Source of the DNA: Bacteroidales bacterium
GTDB taxonomy: Bacteria; Bacteroidota; Bacteroidia; Bacteroidales; JAUNSR01
Direction of reading: 5' to 3'
Assembly (NCBI GenBank): GCA_030539115.1
Contig: JAUNSR010000030.1
Span: forward strand, 1 to 37,731
DNA: 37,731 bases
Part shown: positions 1 through 8,962 of the stretch, piece by piece
Position numbering within the stretch: position 1 is the first letter of the stretch
How the letters are laid out: each line of letters opens with the position of its first letter
The notes under the pieces: model-generated
Told to the model about the DNA's origin: nothing
What the model saw: the letters and a program-made list of their open reading frames with translations, nothing else
Databases searched by the model: none
Translations under genes and position numbers: made by a program

Positions 1-103
1 ATAATTTTATTTTTATAACCGTTACCTCTAAGGTACAAATGCGCCATTTATATACATTCTGTTAGGTATCTCATCTTTAGGTGAGTTATGGCGATTTCAT
101 TTA
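1..103 (-). promoter_or_regulatory. RE-A: repeated promoter-like element, copy at left edge
   Basis: Read on the minus strand it contains CGCCAT and ATGGCG as a spaced dyad, then GCATTTG and the -7-like box TACCTTAG (28-35). It matches RE-B (2514-2613) over about 100 bases with only a handful of differences, including the leader after the -7-like box. The other copies lie just before a start codon on the same strand, so this one should serve a leftward gene starting at or just beyond base 1. That gene is not visible. The promoter role is inferred from position and the -7-like box. Confidence 0.55.
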
Positions 104-329
104 TTATTAAGCACATAAAGAGACACAAATAAACATTTTGAAAATTATTTATCTTAAAAATCTCTTTATAAATCATTACAGCAACAATGAGTCGCCCTAA
201 AAAAAGAACGTAAAAATCGGTTTAGTGTTCAATAATGGTAGGATGCAGGCATGAATTAAAATAATTATTATTTGTTTACTAATAGTTAGGATTTTCAAAT
301 GCATCTAACTTTAGAATTATAAAAAACAA
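104..329. other. AT-rich intergenic stretch, no gene seen
   Basis: No convincing ORF on either strand. A weak 8-base inverted repeat (TAAAGAGA at 116-123, TCTCTTTA at 161-168) is the only structure noticed. It separates the left-edge RE copy from the terminator of the next leftward gene. Confidence 0.5.
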
Positions 330-376
330 AAACATCCAAACAAAAAAGACACCTATTCTTATTTGTTTGGATGTTT
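330..376 (-). terminator. Rho-independent terminator of the TlpA-like gene
   Basis: Perfect 15-base inverted repeat: left arm 330-344 and right arm 362-376 (contains TTTGTTTGGATG), with a 17-base loop. On the minus strand the stem is followed by a run of T (321-329 read as A on plus). It lies about 95 bases past the stop of the leftward gene ending at 471. Confidence 0.8.
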
Positions 377-470
377 CATTTATACAGAAAACAGGCATTA
401 CATTGCCAAAGAGATGCTCGGCAATAATTATTGAGCATCTAAAAACATATAATAAAGTTATTGAAAGGAA

Positions 471-2507
471 TTACAAATACGATTCAATCTCTTTCACTGT
501 CTCCATGCCTTTGCTTGGAGAGCCGGCAGCCATCGAGCCGATATTTCCATCCTTGTCGATAATGAGATATGTTGGAAAAGATGTGATAATAAATCTTCTC
601 TCAAGGATTCTTTGCTGCTCTTCAGGCAAATTATAATGAACTACATTGTTGCCGACAATTCTGAACTCCTTGATAAAGTTTTTCCAATCCTCCTCTTTAG
701 TTTTATTGGCAAAATACATAAAGACAACATCCTTATTTTCAAGATTTCGTTTAAGCTCAGCGGCAAAAGTCATCTCCTGTCTGCAAGGAGAGCACCATGA
801 ACCCCAGAAATCTATATAGATAACTTTGCCCTTATACGGTTCAATTAAAGATTTAAAAAGCTCATCATAAGTTTTCATCTGAGATACATTGTCGGTCATC
901 TTAAGATTTTGAACATATTCATCGCTTTTTTTCTCTGCATTCTGGAAATATTTTTGTTTCTCAGACAAGTCATTTGACAAGAACTGGTTCTTGACATTAT
1001 CCTTCAACAGTGCAAGAGTAGATTCAAAGACAGGCTTCTTTTGATTTTGAAAAAGCTCACAACTCTTTTTATAAATAAGCAACTCTTTAACATTTGGTTT
1101 AAAGCCGAGAGAATCAACATTTTCAACATAATCAAGGATGTCGTTATTTTGAACAATCTCCTCGCCCTTCTCAGCCCAGGAAGATGAAATAAAGTCTGTA
1201 ACATTCTTTTGATCCAAGAGAGGCTGAATATTCTTTATATATTCATCATAAATCTGTGTTCTTAGTGCTATAGTTGAAGAATCGGCTCCTGAATATAAAA
1301 GAGAATATGTAACATCCACACCTTTTTGTGTAAGCAAAAGTTCTCTTTTTTGTTCTTTGGTAAGGTCAAACTCACCTTTTCTATTCCAATATTTGATAAG
1401 TTCTATGGTATTTACATTAATATTTACCATATCATGATGCTGCATATAATCGGAATAATTGTTTACAGCTTCAAGCAAATTGTCGTACATTAAGAAATTG
1501 TCAGGCATATTTTTAATGCTAAGCTTAACAATATCAAGATAAGTTCTCGGCAGTTCCTCGCTGTATCCGCTGTTTAAAGAAAATTTTCTTTTCATTAAAG
1601 CATTTGCCAAATCATATTCAACATTGCGGGTTTGAAAGTCAATAAACCGTGATGAGAGATTATTATTTTTTGCAATGTAAGCATCCAAATAAGCTTTTCG
1701 TCTTGTTGTTATATGTGTGCAAGTATCAAGATAAGCCTTATTACGACCTTTAATTTCATTATATTCAGGAATTACGCATTGTGAAGGAAGTTTGAAATTC
1801 TGCATTTCAGTATGAAAAGCCCAATTTTGCCCCATTATCCATGCCACTTCAGTTTTCCAGTCCTTATAGATGAAATAATTTTCGTTTGGTTCGATAACAT
1901 CTTTAATCCTTGAATTTTTCCAGTCAATAGTAATATTTGATATACCAAACAGAGGTATTCTTATAGAGAAACGACCAAGAGAATCGATCTTTGCCTTAAA
2001 GGTTTCATTTTTAATAAACCCATTAACACAAACCTCGACATCATCATTCGTTATTCTATTGGTAAGCACACCTGACACTGTAGCAGAATCTATTTTGTAG
2101 CTGTCGGCAGCAAAATTTCTTGAATCAGATTTTGAAGGCAGAACAGGAAGTTTTCTTTTTATAAAATCACTTTTCGAGCCTTTTTCTGCTGAAATTTGAC
2201 ATATAGAATCACCATTGCTCAAAAACAGGAGGTCAATACTTTTTGATTTTTTCCCATTTTTTATTTTAATAGTTCCCTTGTTTGCCTTAATCTTCACATT
2301 ATCATATTCCCAAAACTCATTGTCACACACTACAAAGTTTTCAAAAAAGCCATACTTCCACTCATTTGAGGACTTGTCGCTCCATTGCCCAAGTATGCGT
2401 TGGATTTTTGATTTGTCAATATCATTTTTTGAAGTATTATCTTTGGCATCTACATAGGTAAGAGCAAAGATCAACAGCATAATGGTAGAAAAAAATTTAG
2501 TTCTCAT
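471..2507 (-). CDS. Exported TlpA-like thiol-disulfide oxidoreductase
   Basis: A 678-residue protein with a short signal peptide (MRTKFF then a hydrophobic run to about residue 21), a large middle part without a recognised motif beyond a beta-rich domain resembling those N-terminal to Bacteroidales TlpA proteins, and a C-terminal thioredoxin fold. The active site WCSPC lies at about 571-575 and the cis-Pro loop TSFPTY about 70 residues later. The family reduces or exchanges disulfides in envelope proteins; the substrate here is unknown. A start at 2558 would add 17 residues (MAHLYL...) encoded by the promoter repeat, so the start at 2507, directly before the signal peptide, is preferred. It is a single gene preceded by RE-B and RE-C and followed by a strong terminator. 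Fold call firm, role unknown. Confidence 0.85.
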   Translation of the reverse strand: MRTKFFSTIMLLIFALTYVDAKDNTSKNDIDKSKIQRILGQWSDKSSNEWKYGFFENFVVCDNEFWEYDNVKIKANKGTIKIKNGKKSKSIDLLFLSNGDSICQISAEKGSKSDFIKRKLPVLPSKSDSRNFAADSYKIDSATVSGVLTNRITNDDVEVCVNGFIKNETFKAKIDSLGRFSIRIPLFGISNITIDWKNSRIKDVIEPNENYFIYKDWKTEVAWIMGQNWAFHTEMQNFKLPSQCVIPEYNEIKGRNKAYLDTCTHITTRRKAYLDAYIAKNNNLSSRFIDFQTRNVEYDLANALMKRKFSLNSGYSEELPRTYLDIVKLSIKNMPDNFLMYDNLLEAVNNYSDYMQHHDMVNINVNTIELIKYWNRKGEFDLTKEQKRELLLTQKGVDVTYSLLYSGADSSTIALRTQIYDEYIKNIQPLLDQKNVTDFISSSWAEKGEEIVQNNDILDYVENVDSLGFKPNVKELLIYKKSCELFQNQKKPVFESTLALLKDNVKNQFLSNDLSEKQKYFQNAEKKSDEYVQNLKMTDNVSQMKTYDELFKSLIEPYKGKVIYIDFWGSWCSPCRQEMTFAAELKRNLENKDVVFMYFANKTKEEDWKNFIKEFRIVGNNVVHYNLPEEQQRILERRFIITSFPTYLIIDKDGNIGSMAAGSPSKGMETVKEIESYL

Positions 2508-2513
2508 TTGTAT

Positions 2514-2613
2514 ATAATTTTTTTTATAACCGTTACCTCTAAGGTACAAATGCGCCATTTATATACCTTTTGTTTTGTATCTCATCTTTAGGTGAGTTAT
2601 GGCGATTTCATTT
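2514..2613 (-). promoter_or_regulatory. RE-B: repeated promoter-like element before the TlpA-like gene
   Basis: Minus-strand order: CGCCATAACTCACC, a short spacer, AAAAGGTATATAAATGGCGC, ATTTG, then -7-like TACCTTAG (2539-2546), about 32 bases before the ATG at 2507. ATGGCG/CGCCAT and AAATG-GCG-CATTT form dyads. Identity to RE-A extends through the leader. The -7-like box matches the known Bacteroidetes TAnnTTTG in 7 of 8 positions; no clear -33 TTTG is present, so an activator or alternative sigma is possible. Confidence 0.65.
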
Positions 2614-2635
2614 GTATATATTAAATTTTTCAACA

Positions 2636-2712
2636 CTAAGGTACAAATGCGTCATTTATAAACCTTTTGTTAGGTATCTCATTTTTAGATGAGTTATGGC
2701 GATTTCATTTAT
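2636..2712 (-). promoter_or_regulatory. RE-C: second, tandem copy of the repeat
   Basis: Same orientation as RE-B and directly upstream of it, with -7-like TACCTTAG at 2636-2643 followed by TGTT, as in the copies before wzx and neuD. It has ATGACG where others have ATGGCG, and a longer perfect inner stem (CTCAT/ATGAG). It could be a second promoter for the TlpA-like gene, or what remains after duplication of the promoter region. Confidence 0.6.
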
Positions 2713-3040
2713 CAAATAATTCAATAATAGTTTTTTGCTATAGAAATCATATTCCACTAAAAAATGATATTATTCTTTTAATAGAGAGATTAAACAGCAA
2801 AAATAAAAAAGCATCGTCATATTTTATGTCAGCACTTTAATATGTAAGCCAAATGTACAAAGATTATTGAAAGAGATAGTATAGTAAGAAGATTTTGAAA
2901 GGTTGTTTTATAATAATAAACGAGTAAATTTATCTTGGCAATAGATATATGTTTAAATACAAAGACAAATAATTGCCAATATTTTACTAACATTGATGAA
3001 TGAAATCATTATCTTTTTACATAAAAAAAGCATCAATAAT
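2713..3040. other. Divergent intergenic region
   Basis: Separates the leftward TlpA-like gene from the rightward acyl-CoA synthetase. A possible rightward -7 box, TATCTTGG, lies near 2932 (7 of 8 match to TAnnTTTG), about 100 bases before the chosen start at 3041. No ORF or strong hairpin was seen. Confidence 0.35.
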
Positions 3041-5125
3041 ATGATAAATAATGAGCTTTTAAATCCTGCCTCAATAATTGTTGTTGGCGGTTCAGACAAT
3101 CTTCATAAACCCGGTGGCAAGATTATAAAAAATTTGAAAGATGGAAATTTCAAAGGTGATATTTTCATTATTAATCCAAAGGAGAATGAAGTACAGGGGA
3201 TAAAAGCCTATCCCTCAGCCGAAGCGGTTCCAAATGCTGATTTAGCGATAATAGCCGTTGCGGCTGAATTGACTCCCAATATTATAGAGACTCTTGCAAA
3301 AGAAAAATCGGTTAAAGCCTTCATCGTAATTTCTGCAGGCTTTTCTGAAACAACAAAAGAGGGCAAAGAGCTCGAAAGAGAGATTGTTGAGACATGCAAT
3401 AAATATGGGGCATCTCTTATTGGGCCTAACTGTATTGGCCTGATGAATAGGAATCATCACAGTGTCTTCACACTTCCTATTCCGGAATTTGACAAAAACG
3501 GAGCAGACCTTATATCAAGCTCAGGAGCCACAGTAGTTTATATACTTGAGAGTTCTGTTGCTAAGGGTCTTAGATACAATTCTATATGGTCGGTCGGCAA
3601 TGCTGCCCAAATTGGGGTTGAAGATGTACTTGAATATATGGACAAAAATTTTGATTCAGAAAATGATTCCAAAATAAAACTTCTTTACATAGAAAACATT
3701 TCTAATCCCGACAAGCTTCTTCTTCATGCTTCATCATTAATAAGAAAGGGATGTAGAATAGCAGCCATAAAATCAGGTTCATCAGAAGCAGGCTCAAGAG
3801 CGGCAGCTTCTCACACGGGCGCCATGGCAAGTTCTGACCTTGCAGTTGAGGCTCTTTTTAGAAAGGCAGGCATAGTAAGATGCTATTCGAGAGAGGAATT
3901 GACAACTGTTGGAGCCATATTTACATTAAAACCTATAAAGGGCAAAAACATTGCCATTGTCACTCATGCAGGTGGTCCCGCAGTAATGCTAACCGATGCT
4001 CTCTCAAAAGTTGGGTTGAATGTTCCGCATTTTGATGATGCAGACTCTGAAGAGTTAAAAAAATATCTCTATCCCGGTTCTTCAACTGCAAATCCTATTG
4101 ACATACTTGCCACCGGAACTCCGGAACAGTTGGGAATATCAATAGACTTCTGCGAAAACCATTTTGATAATATTGATGCTATTGCCGTAATTTTCGGCAG
4201 TCCGGGCTTGGTTCAGGTTTATGATGCCTACAGAGTTTTGAACGAAAAGATAAAAAGCTGTTCTAAACCTATCTTTCCTATTTTGCCATCTGTGGTTACT
4301 GCCGGTGAAGAGGTTAAAAGATTTATTAACTCAGGCAATGTAAATTTCGCGGATGAAGTGATTCTTGCCACAGCCATCGGCAGGGTTTACAATGCAGAAA
4401 TTCCATCAAGCGGGAGAATAGAACTTGAAGGTATTGATGTGCCTCGATTAAGGAGAATAATTGACGGCATTAATGAAGATGGATTTGTGAATCATAATAT
4501 TGTAAGAGAGATTTTTGCATGTGCAGAGATCCCTTTGGTAGATGAATTTGTCTCCTTAAACAAAATAGATATACTAAACAAAGCAAATCAATGGGGATAT
4601 CCCGTTGTTGCCAAGGTTTGCGGCATTGTTCACAAAACAGATGTTGGAGGTGTAGTTACAAATATTCGCTCAGAACAGCATTTGGGCTATGAAGTTGAAC
4701 AGCTGATGAATATAAAGGGAGCAACCGGTGTAATGATTCAGCCTATGCTCAAAGGCACAGAGCTTTTCGTTGGGGCAAGCTATGAATCTCGCTTTGGACA
4801 TATAGTAATGTGTGGTTTAGGAGGCATATTTGTAGAGGTTCTTAAAGATGTTGCTTCAGGTCTTGCCCCTCTTTCAATGGATGAGGCAATTTCTATGATT
4901 AGATCACTAAGAGCATATAAAATTATCAAAGGTGTCAGAGGCAAAAAAGGTATTAATGAGTATCTGTATGCAGAAATCATTGTTCGTCTTTCAACAATAC
5001 TTCGTTTTGCCACAGAAATCAAAGAGCTGGACATAAATCCACTTATTGCATATGACAACAATATTTACGCTGTTGATGCAAGAATAAGGATTGAGAAAAA
5101 CGGAAATAATAAACAACACAGTTAA
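3041..5125 (+). CDS. Acetate/acyl-CoA ligase (ADP-forming), fused alpha-beta subunits
   Basis: Interconverts acyl-CoA + ADP + Pi with acid + CoA + ATP, a substrate-level phosphorylation step in fermenters. The 694-residue protein has an N-terminal CoA-binding Rossmann domain (IIVVGGS near residue 10), a succinyl-CoA-ligase-like domain with the phospho-acceptor His258 in SHTGAMA, and a C-terminal ATP-grasp domain (WGYPVVAKVCG, then GVMIQPML and ELDINPL). Separate alpha and beta subunits occur in archaea; the fused form is common in Bacteroidetes. An upstream in-frame ATG at 2993 would add 16 residues, but the family normally begins with MINxxLLNPxSI, so 3041 is chosen. It is followed 28 bases later by the Nudix gene and they may be co-transcribed. 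Acyl specificity cannot be read from the sequence. Confidence 0.9.
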   Translation: MINNELLNPASIIVVGGSDNLHKPGGKIIKNLKDGNFKGDIFIINPKENEVQGIKAYPSAEAVPNADLAIIAVAAELTPNIIETLAKEKSVKAFIVISAGFSETTKEGKELEREIVETCNKYGASLIGPNCIGLMNRNHHSVFTLPIPEFDKNGADLISSSGATVVYILESSVAKGLRYNSIWSVGNAAQIGVEDVLEYMDKNFDSENDSKIKLLYIENISNPDKLLLHASSLIRKGCRIAAIKSGSSEAGSRAAASHTGAMASSDLAVEALFRKAGIVRCYSREELTTVGAIFTLKPIKGKNIAIVTHAGGPAVMLTDALSKVGLNVPHFDDADSEELKKYLYPGSSTANPIDILATGTPEQLGISIDFCENHFDNIDAIAVIFGSPGLVQVYDAYRVLNEKIKSCSKPIFPILPSVVTAGEEVKRFINSGNVNFADEVILATAIGRVYNAEIPSSGRIELEGIDVPRLRRIIDGINEDGFVNHNIVREIFACAEIPLVDEFVSLNKIDILNKANQWGYPVVAKVCGIVHKTDVGGVVTNIRSEQHLGYEVEQLMNIKGATGVMIQPMLKGTELFVGASYESRFGHIVMCGLGGIFVEVLKDVASGLAPLSMDEAISMIRSLRAYKIIKGVRGKKGINEYLYAEIIVRLSTILRFATEIKELDINPLIAYDNNIYAVDARIRIEKNGNNKQHS

Positions 5126-5153
5126 AATCAGTCAATAAAATATAGATATTAAG

Positions 5154-5690
5154 ATGCATCCATTAGAAAAGTTTAAATTCTGCCCTATCTGCGGTTCAAA
5201 TAATTTTAAAGAAAACAACGGCATATCAAAGAAATGCTTTGATTGCGGATTTACATATTATTTTAATCCAAGAGCTGCAACAGTTGCTATTATAAGAAAT
5301 GAAAAGGGAGAGCTGCTCACTGCAAGAAGAGCTAAAGAGCCTGCAAAAGGCACAATGGATTTACCCGGTGGATTTATTGACAGCTATGAAACAGCGGAGC
5401 AGGGTGTGGCAAGAGAAGTTCTTGAAGAAACAGGACTAAAAGTTGACAATCAAAAATATCTCTTCTCTTTGCCTAACATCTATCCCTTTTCAGGTATCGA
5501 TATTCATACTTTGGATCTATTTTTTGAATGTAAAATTATAGGAGATGCCAAAGTAAAAGCAATGGATGATGTTGCCGAATTGTATTGGAAAGATATAAAA
5601 GATATCAATCCTGAAGATTTTGGTTTAAAATCTGTAAGAGAGGGTGTGAAAATGTATAAAGAAATGATTATTAATAAAAAAACTTTTTAG
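5154..5690 (+). CDS. Nudix hydrolase with N-terminal zinc ribbon
   Basis: A 178-residue cytosolic hydrolase of nucleoside-diphosphate derivatives. The N-terminal zinc ribbon has Cys10, Cys13, Cys28 and Cys31. The Nudix box is perfect: G73-x5-E79-x7-R87-E88-x-x-E91-E92-x-G94. Zn-ribbon Nudix proteins include NADH pyrophosphatase NudC and ADP-ribose or housecleaning enzymes; at 178 residues it lacks the extra N-terminal domain of NudC, so the substrate is open. It sits 28 bases after the acyl-CoA synthetase gene and is followed by a hairpin at 5756-5788. Confidence 0.88.
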   Translation: MHPLEKFKFCPICGSNNFKENNGISKKCFDCGFTYYFNPRAATVAIIRNEKGELLTARRAKEPAKGTMDLPGGFIDSYETAEQGVAREVLEETGLKVDNQKYLFSLPNIYPFSGIDIHTLDLFFECKIIGDAKVKAMDDVAELYWKDIKDINPEDFGLKSVREGVKMYKEMIINKKTF

Positions 5691-5721
5691 TTCATTTACT
5701 TTTACTGATAACGGGGATAAT

Positions 5722-5738
5722 TATCTTTGCATAAGATA
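5722..5738 (+). promoter_or_regulatory. Promoter P1 of the TPR operon, with dyad
   Basis: TATCTTTG (5722-5729) is a perfect Bacteroidetes -7 box. It is the left half of the palindrome TATCTT-TGCAT-AAGATA. The same 17 bases recur at 5806-5822, exactly 84 bases downstream. A hairpin lies between the two. No convincing -33 TTTG was found. Confidence 0.55.
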
Positions 5739-5755
5739 TGCGTCGCCTTATCAAT

Positions 5756-5788
5756 AACATCCAAAAAGTTTTAGCTTTTTGATGTTTA
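5756..5788 (+). terminator. Hairpin between P1 and P2: terminator of the Nudix gene or attenuator
   Basis: AACATC-c-AAAAAG pairs with CTTTTTGATGTT across a short loop, followed by TTATT. It follows the stop at 5690 by 66 bases, so it can end the synthetase-Nudix transcript; it would also lie in the leader of any transcript from P1. Confidence 0.5.
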
Positions 5789-5822
5789 TTGAATTCGGCT
5801 TGCAATATCTTTGCATAAGATA
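5784..5822 (+). promoter_or_regulatory. Promoter P2 of the TPR operon
   Basis: Perfect -7 box TATCTTTG at 5806-5813, again inside TATCTT-TGCAT-AAGATA. The 22 bases before it (from GTTTATTGA, through TTCGGCTTGCA) recur with few changes on the minus strand at 37674-37704, where they are again attached to a hairpin. The leader to the ATG at 5938 would be about 115 bases. Confidence 0.6.
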
Positions 5823-5937
5823 AGCTGTATAGGTGCAAATCTTATTTTTGAAAATATAACTTTATTGTTTATAAAATCATATTATAACGTATTATACATC
5901 ATATATGCACTCTTATCCCCTCAAAAATATTATTTAA

Positions 5938-8900
5938 ATGAAAAAGTTACTTCTTCCATTATGTTTATTGGCAAGCGAAGCCGGGAATGCTGTCTTTGGA
6001 CAGGTATCTTACTCTTCACAATTGCCGGAAGCTCTTTTTATTAAGGGCAAAGAGATGTATGAAGGTCGAAACTGGAATGGATGTGTTGATCAGTTAACCC
6101 GATTTAAGAAAGAGACAAAAAATACAGATCTGTTTCAGGAATCCGATTTTATGATTGCCTCTTCAGCTTTCGAACAGGGTAAAGAATATTCTCTAAAACT
6201 TTTAAAAGAATTTAAAGCTAACTATCCTTGGTCTCGCCATATTAAAGAGGTGGATTTTCTTATAGGAAGCTATTATTTTCTTAACGAAGATTATCTTCAG
6301 GCAATAGATTGGTTTGAGGGTATTGAAATTGGAGAGTTGCCTTTTGACAAGGAGCCTGATTTTTTTCAGCGTTTGGGAATTTCATATTTGAAAATAAAAA
6401 ATATTGATGCTGCCAAACCTCTTTTCACGGTTCTTTCAAATATCGATTCTAAATACAATGAATCGGCAAGATATTATCTTTCATATATAAAATATACTGA
6501 GGGTGATTATAAAGGAGCTTATGAAGGGTTTGATTCTCTGCCAAGCAATGGAGAATATGCTCAGAGTGTTCCATATTATATGGCTCAAATATACTTTATT
6601 CAAAAGGATTGGAATCAGGCATTAAGGCTTGACCTTGAATTGCTTGATAAGAATCCGTCACCTGAACAGGATGCTGAACTAAACAGAATAGCAGGTGAAT
6701 GTTATTTTGAGCAGGATATGCCACAGAAAAGCATCTCTTATTTAAAGAAATATGTTTCTCAGACTGACGCCCCGCTTCGTACAACTTGCTATAAGCTTGG
6801 CACAATGCTTTATAAGAATGGCGATGCAAAGAGCGCTATAGATTATCTTTCAAAAGTTCCTTCAGGAAGTGATGCCTTATCACAAAATGCTTATCTTCAT
6901 TTAGGTCATTGTTACGTTCAGATAGGTGATCTTAAGAATGCAAAAATGGCTTTTAGCTCTGCATCTTCGACCGACTTTGACTTAAAAGTTAAAGAGGCTG
7001 CAATGTACAATTATGCACTTGCCGTTCATGAGGGTTCTTATGCTGCATTTAATGAATCGGTTGACGTATTTGAAAACTTCTTAAATACTTTCCCTAATTC
7101 TCAGTACAGCGATAAGGTCAACGATTGTCTTGTAGAGGTGTATATGACTACAAGAAATTATGAGGCTGCTTTAAAATCAATAAATAAGATTTCACGTCCC
7201 GGACAGAAGATTTTAGAGGCTAAGCAAAGGATTCTTTTCCAACTTGGAACACAATATGTTGCTAACACAGAGCTTGATAAAGCCTCTAAATATTTTACAG
7301 ATGCTATAGCTTTGGGCAATATTAATGCAGAGATTAAAGCTAAGTCTTATTTTTGGAGAGGTGAATGTGAATATAGGAATGAGGATTACAGAACAGCTGA
7401 GAGTGATTACAAACAATTTCTTAATTCCTCCCCAAACACATCTGATGAGACTTATGCTCTTGGGAAATATAATTTAGCATATGCCTATTTCAAACAAAAT
7501 CAGTTCTCAAATGCTGTAAATTATTTTGAGAGCTATGTAAATATGCCTTCAGAAAGGGGTAAAAACACTCATGCAGATGCGCTGAACAGAATAGGTGATT
7601 GCTATTTCTATAACAGACAGTTTGCTAAGGCTGAGGATTATTATTCTCAGGCCTCATCAATATCTCCTGCAGCGGGGGATTATGCTATATTCCAAAAGGC
7701 ATTTATGGCAGGGCTTCAGAAAAATTATTCAGGCAAAATACAAACTCTTGACAAGCTTCTCTCAAGTTATCCGCAATCGGATTATGTTGATGATGCATTG
7801 CTTGAAAAGGGTAAAACGTATGTGATGCTTAATAATAATAACATGGCAATTGCTTCATTTACAAAACTTGTAAATGAATATCCTCATACAGCTGCTGCAA
7901 GACAAGCCGGTGCTCAATTGGGACTTATATATTTTAATGAAAACCGTCTTGATGAATCAATAGCAGCTTATAAAAACGTTATTTCTAACTATCCGGGCAG
8001 TGAAGAGGCTCGTACAGCAGCTGAGGACTTAAAAGCTGTATATATCGAGAAAAACGATATTCCTGCTTATTCAGCATATATAAACTCACTTCAAGGCAAA
8101 GTTCAGTTTGCTGCCGGAGAAGAGGATTCATTGACATATTTGGCTGCAGAAAAAGTTATTGTAAGAGGCAACAAGGCTGAGATTGAGAAAACATTAATCA
8201 ATTATTTGCAAAGCTTTGAAAATGGGGCTTTCAGATTAAATGCAAACACAGAACTTGCAAGAATATATTTTGCAGACAAAGATTATGCAAGAGCTCTTCA
8301 ATGTTATGGCGCTATCCTACAAAATGCAGATAATAAGTTTACCGAAGAGGCTTTAGCCCGTACGGCTGAAATTTATTTTATTGACGGTGAGTCAGAAAAG
8401 GCTCTTGAATCGTTTAAAGAACTTGCATTAAAAGCAGAAAGAGCAGATAATAAACTTGCTGCAAAACTTGGTATACTTCGTACATCTTCTGTACTTGGAA
8501 AGAATGACGATGTTATAGCAGCAGCTGGAGATCTTCTTAACAACGAAAATCTTTCTCCTGAGATAAAGAATGAGGCTCTTTACAATCGTTCAAAGACACT
8601 TCTTTTAATGAATAAAAAAGATGCTGCAGTAAAAGATTTGCTTGTGCTTTCTAAGGATACAAGGAATATTTTTGGTGCCGAGGCTAAATATCTTCTTGCT
8701 CAGACATATTTCGATGAGGGTAATTCTGACAAAGCTGAGAAAGTGGTATTTGAACAAATTGATTCTGCCACACCTCATCAATATTGGCTTGCCCGTTGTT
8801 TTATCCTTCTTTCAGATATTTATATTGCAAAGAATGATTCTTTCCAAGCTAAACAATATCTTCAAAACCTTGAAAACAATTACAAGGGTGATGATGATAT

Positions 8901-8943
8901 TGAGTCTATGATTAAAGAAAGATACAGCAAAATTGAGAAATAA
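5938..8943 (+). CDS. Large exported tetratricopeptide-repeat protein
   Basis: A 1001-residue protein with a signal peptide (MKKLLLPLCLL..., likely cut after about residue 22) followed almost wholly by TPR-type helical pairs. Typical signatures (for example YKLGTMLYKNGDAKSAIDYL and ALNRIGDCYFYNRQFAKAEDYY) recur along the length. It has no catalytic motif, so it is probably a periplasmic or envelope scaffold. It is followed 19 bases later by an outer-membrane barrel gene, and such TPR-plus-barrel pairs are common in Bacteroidales, so the two products probably work together. The start follows a Bacteroidetes-type AT-rich leader and two promoters. Function unknown; fold call firm. Confidence 0.85.
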   Translation: MKKLLLPLCLLASEAGNAVFGQVSYSSQLPEALFIKGKEMYEGRNWNGCVDQLTRFKKETKNTDLFQESDFMIASSAFEQGKEYSLKLLKEFKANYPWSRHIKEVDFLIGSYYFLNEDYLQAIDWFEGIEIGELPFDKEPDFFQRLGISYLKIKNIDAAKPLFTVLSNIDSKYNESARYYLSYIKYTEGDYKGAYEGFDSLPSNGEYAQSVPYYMAQIYFIQKDWNQALRLDLELLDKNPSPEQDAELNRIAGECYFEQDMPQKSISYLKKYVSQTDAPLRTTCYKLGTMLYKNGDAKSAIDYLSKVPSGSDALSQNAYLHLGHCYVQIGDLKNAKMAFSSASSTDFDLKVKEAAMYNYALAVHEGSYAAFNESVDVFENFLNTFPNSQYSDKVNDCLVEVYMTTRNYEAALKSINKISRPGQKILEAKQRILFQLGTQYVANTELDKASKYFTDAIALGNINAEIKAKSYFWRGECEYRNEDYRTAESDYKQFLNSSPNTSDETYALGKYNLAYAYFKQNQFSNAVNYFESYVNMPSERGKNTHADALNRIGDCYFYNRQFAKAEDYYSQASSISPAAGDYAIFQKAFMAGLQKNYSGKIQTLDKLLSSYPQSDYVDDALLEKGKTYVMLNNNNMAIASFTKLVNEYPHTAAARQAGAQLGLIYFNENRLDESIAAYKNVISNYPGSEEARTAAEDLKAVYIEKNDIPAYSAYINSLQGKVQFAAGEEDSLTYLAAEKVIVRGNKAEIEKTLINYLQSFENGAFRLNANTELARIYFADKDYARALQCYGAILQNADNKFTEEALARTAEIYFIDGESEKALESFKELALKAERADNKLAAKLGILRTSSVLGKNDDVIAAAGDLLNNENLSPEIKNEALYNRSKTLLLMNKKDAAVKDLLVLSKDTRNIFGAEAKYLLAQTYFDEGNSDKAEKVVFEQIDSATPHQYWLARCFILLSDIYIAKNDSFQAKQYLQNLENNYKGDDDIESMIKERYSKIEK

Positions 8944-8962
8944 CATTTTCAAAAATATTGAG

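Noticed and set aside
2508..2558. Longer start of the TlpA-like protein (17 extra residues, MAHLYL...)
   Set aside because: The extra codons are made of the promoter repeat, also present before unrelated genes, and would bury the signal peptide.
1..2712. RE copies as a MITE or insertion-sequence remnant
   Set aside because: No terminal inverted repeats at matched ends and no target duplications were found; all copies with a visible downstream gene sit at a start codon in the same direction, which fits a promoter better.
2993..3040. Upstream start of the acyl-CoA synthetase
   Set aside because: Sixteen extra residues do not belong to the family's conserved N-terminus.
5811..6044. Plus-strand ORF of 77 codons overlapping promoter P2 and the TPR start
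   Set aside because: Covers the promoter and signal-peptide region of the real gene in another frame; no motif.
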